Made by a program: the position numbers and the translations under genes. The notes below the pieces were generated by a model that was not told where the DNA came from, ran no database searches, and saw only the letters and a list, made by a program, of their open reading frames with translations. 64,000 bases of DNA, taken from contig CAZOMY010000015.1 of NCBI GenBank assembly GCA_964581115.1, positions 9,864 to 73,863 on the forward strand, read 5' to 3'. This document shows positions 63,971 through 64,000 of the stretch, piece by piece. Within the stretch, counting starts at the first letter, position 1. Every line of letters begins with the position of its first letter. The stretch comes from 2-02-FULL-55-14 sp964581115 (lineage in GTDB: Bacteria > Bacteroidota > Ignavibacteria > UBA10030).

Positions 63971-64000
63971 GTCAAGAAAAGAGAAGGGCCGGGAAAATCC

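Overview
The window is a GC-rich, densely coding piece of a metagenome-style scaffold, with three runs of exactly 100 N (293-392, 18904-19003, 50022-50121). The lineage inference is the Bacteroidota/Chlorobiota group, most like Ignavibacteria or Kapabacteria. It rests on a subtilase ending in a YPNPFN-type Por secretion (T9SS) sorting domain, a GldA/GldF/GldG-type ABC cassette next to a DUF4340 gene, DUF4159/DUF4175 and MoxR/vWA genes, PorV/TraF-like and other outer-membrane barrels, and promoters of the form TTG-N20-TAnnTTTG. No rRNA, tRNA, CRISPR array, prophage or transposase gene was seen.

Layout. 1-500 is repeat-rich and broken by a gap. 501-4841 (+) holds a small integral membrane protein, a Lon-family protease and a K+ channel with RCK domain. 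4963-13014 (- strand) carries a Kef-type antiporter, the GTPase TypA/BipA, a barrel protein, an unknown Cys-motif protein, a nitrilase, an iodotyrosine-deiodinase-like nitroreductase and a small membrane protein. 13232-22018 (+) has Mfd, a TraF-like barrel and a MarR / muconolactone-isomerase-like / ring-cleaving dioxygenase / carboxylesterase / YceI cluster that resembles MhqR-type quinone resistance. 22214-26723 carries a CDF transporter, an acyltransferase, YjbQ, an ArsB/NhaD-type permease and two short ORFs.

26863-38279 (- strand) is one long, tightly packed run: three SurA/PpiC-type periplasmic chaperones, MoxR, a T9SS-type subtilase, a vWA membrane protein, an esterase and, after a repeat-filled gap, a VanX-like dipeptidase. 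Several of these genes overlap by ATGA. 38441-42585 is DUF4340-GldG-GldF-GldA. Two cold-shock genes follow, then DUF4159-DUF4175. 47894-52777 holds SRAP/YedK, a DUF72 protein behind a sigma70-like promoter with a palindromic operator, a NarL-type regulator cut by a gap, and a second Kef antiporter. The right end (53086-63908) has a TPR/pseudo-receiver protein, small membrane and pilin-like proteins, a lysozyme-inhibitor-like protein divergent from an MltF-like lytic transglycosylase, a CPA1 antiporter, a barrel, a secreted GH13 amylase, a CNNM/CBS protein and a VTT-domain protein.

The most unusual signal is not a gene. More than a dozen gene junctions are filled with degenerate tandem arrays of 7-, 9- or 10-nt units, often as inverted pairs able to form long hairpins. 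Most end a few to a few tens of bases before a start codon. Two are 121-bp near-palindromes of one family (1138-1258 and 26746-26866). In both, the TAG stop of the preceding gene lies inside the element, in the same relative orientation. A separate 165-bp MITE-like element lies at 52906-53070.
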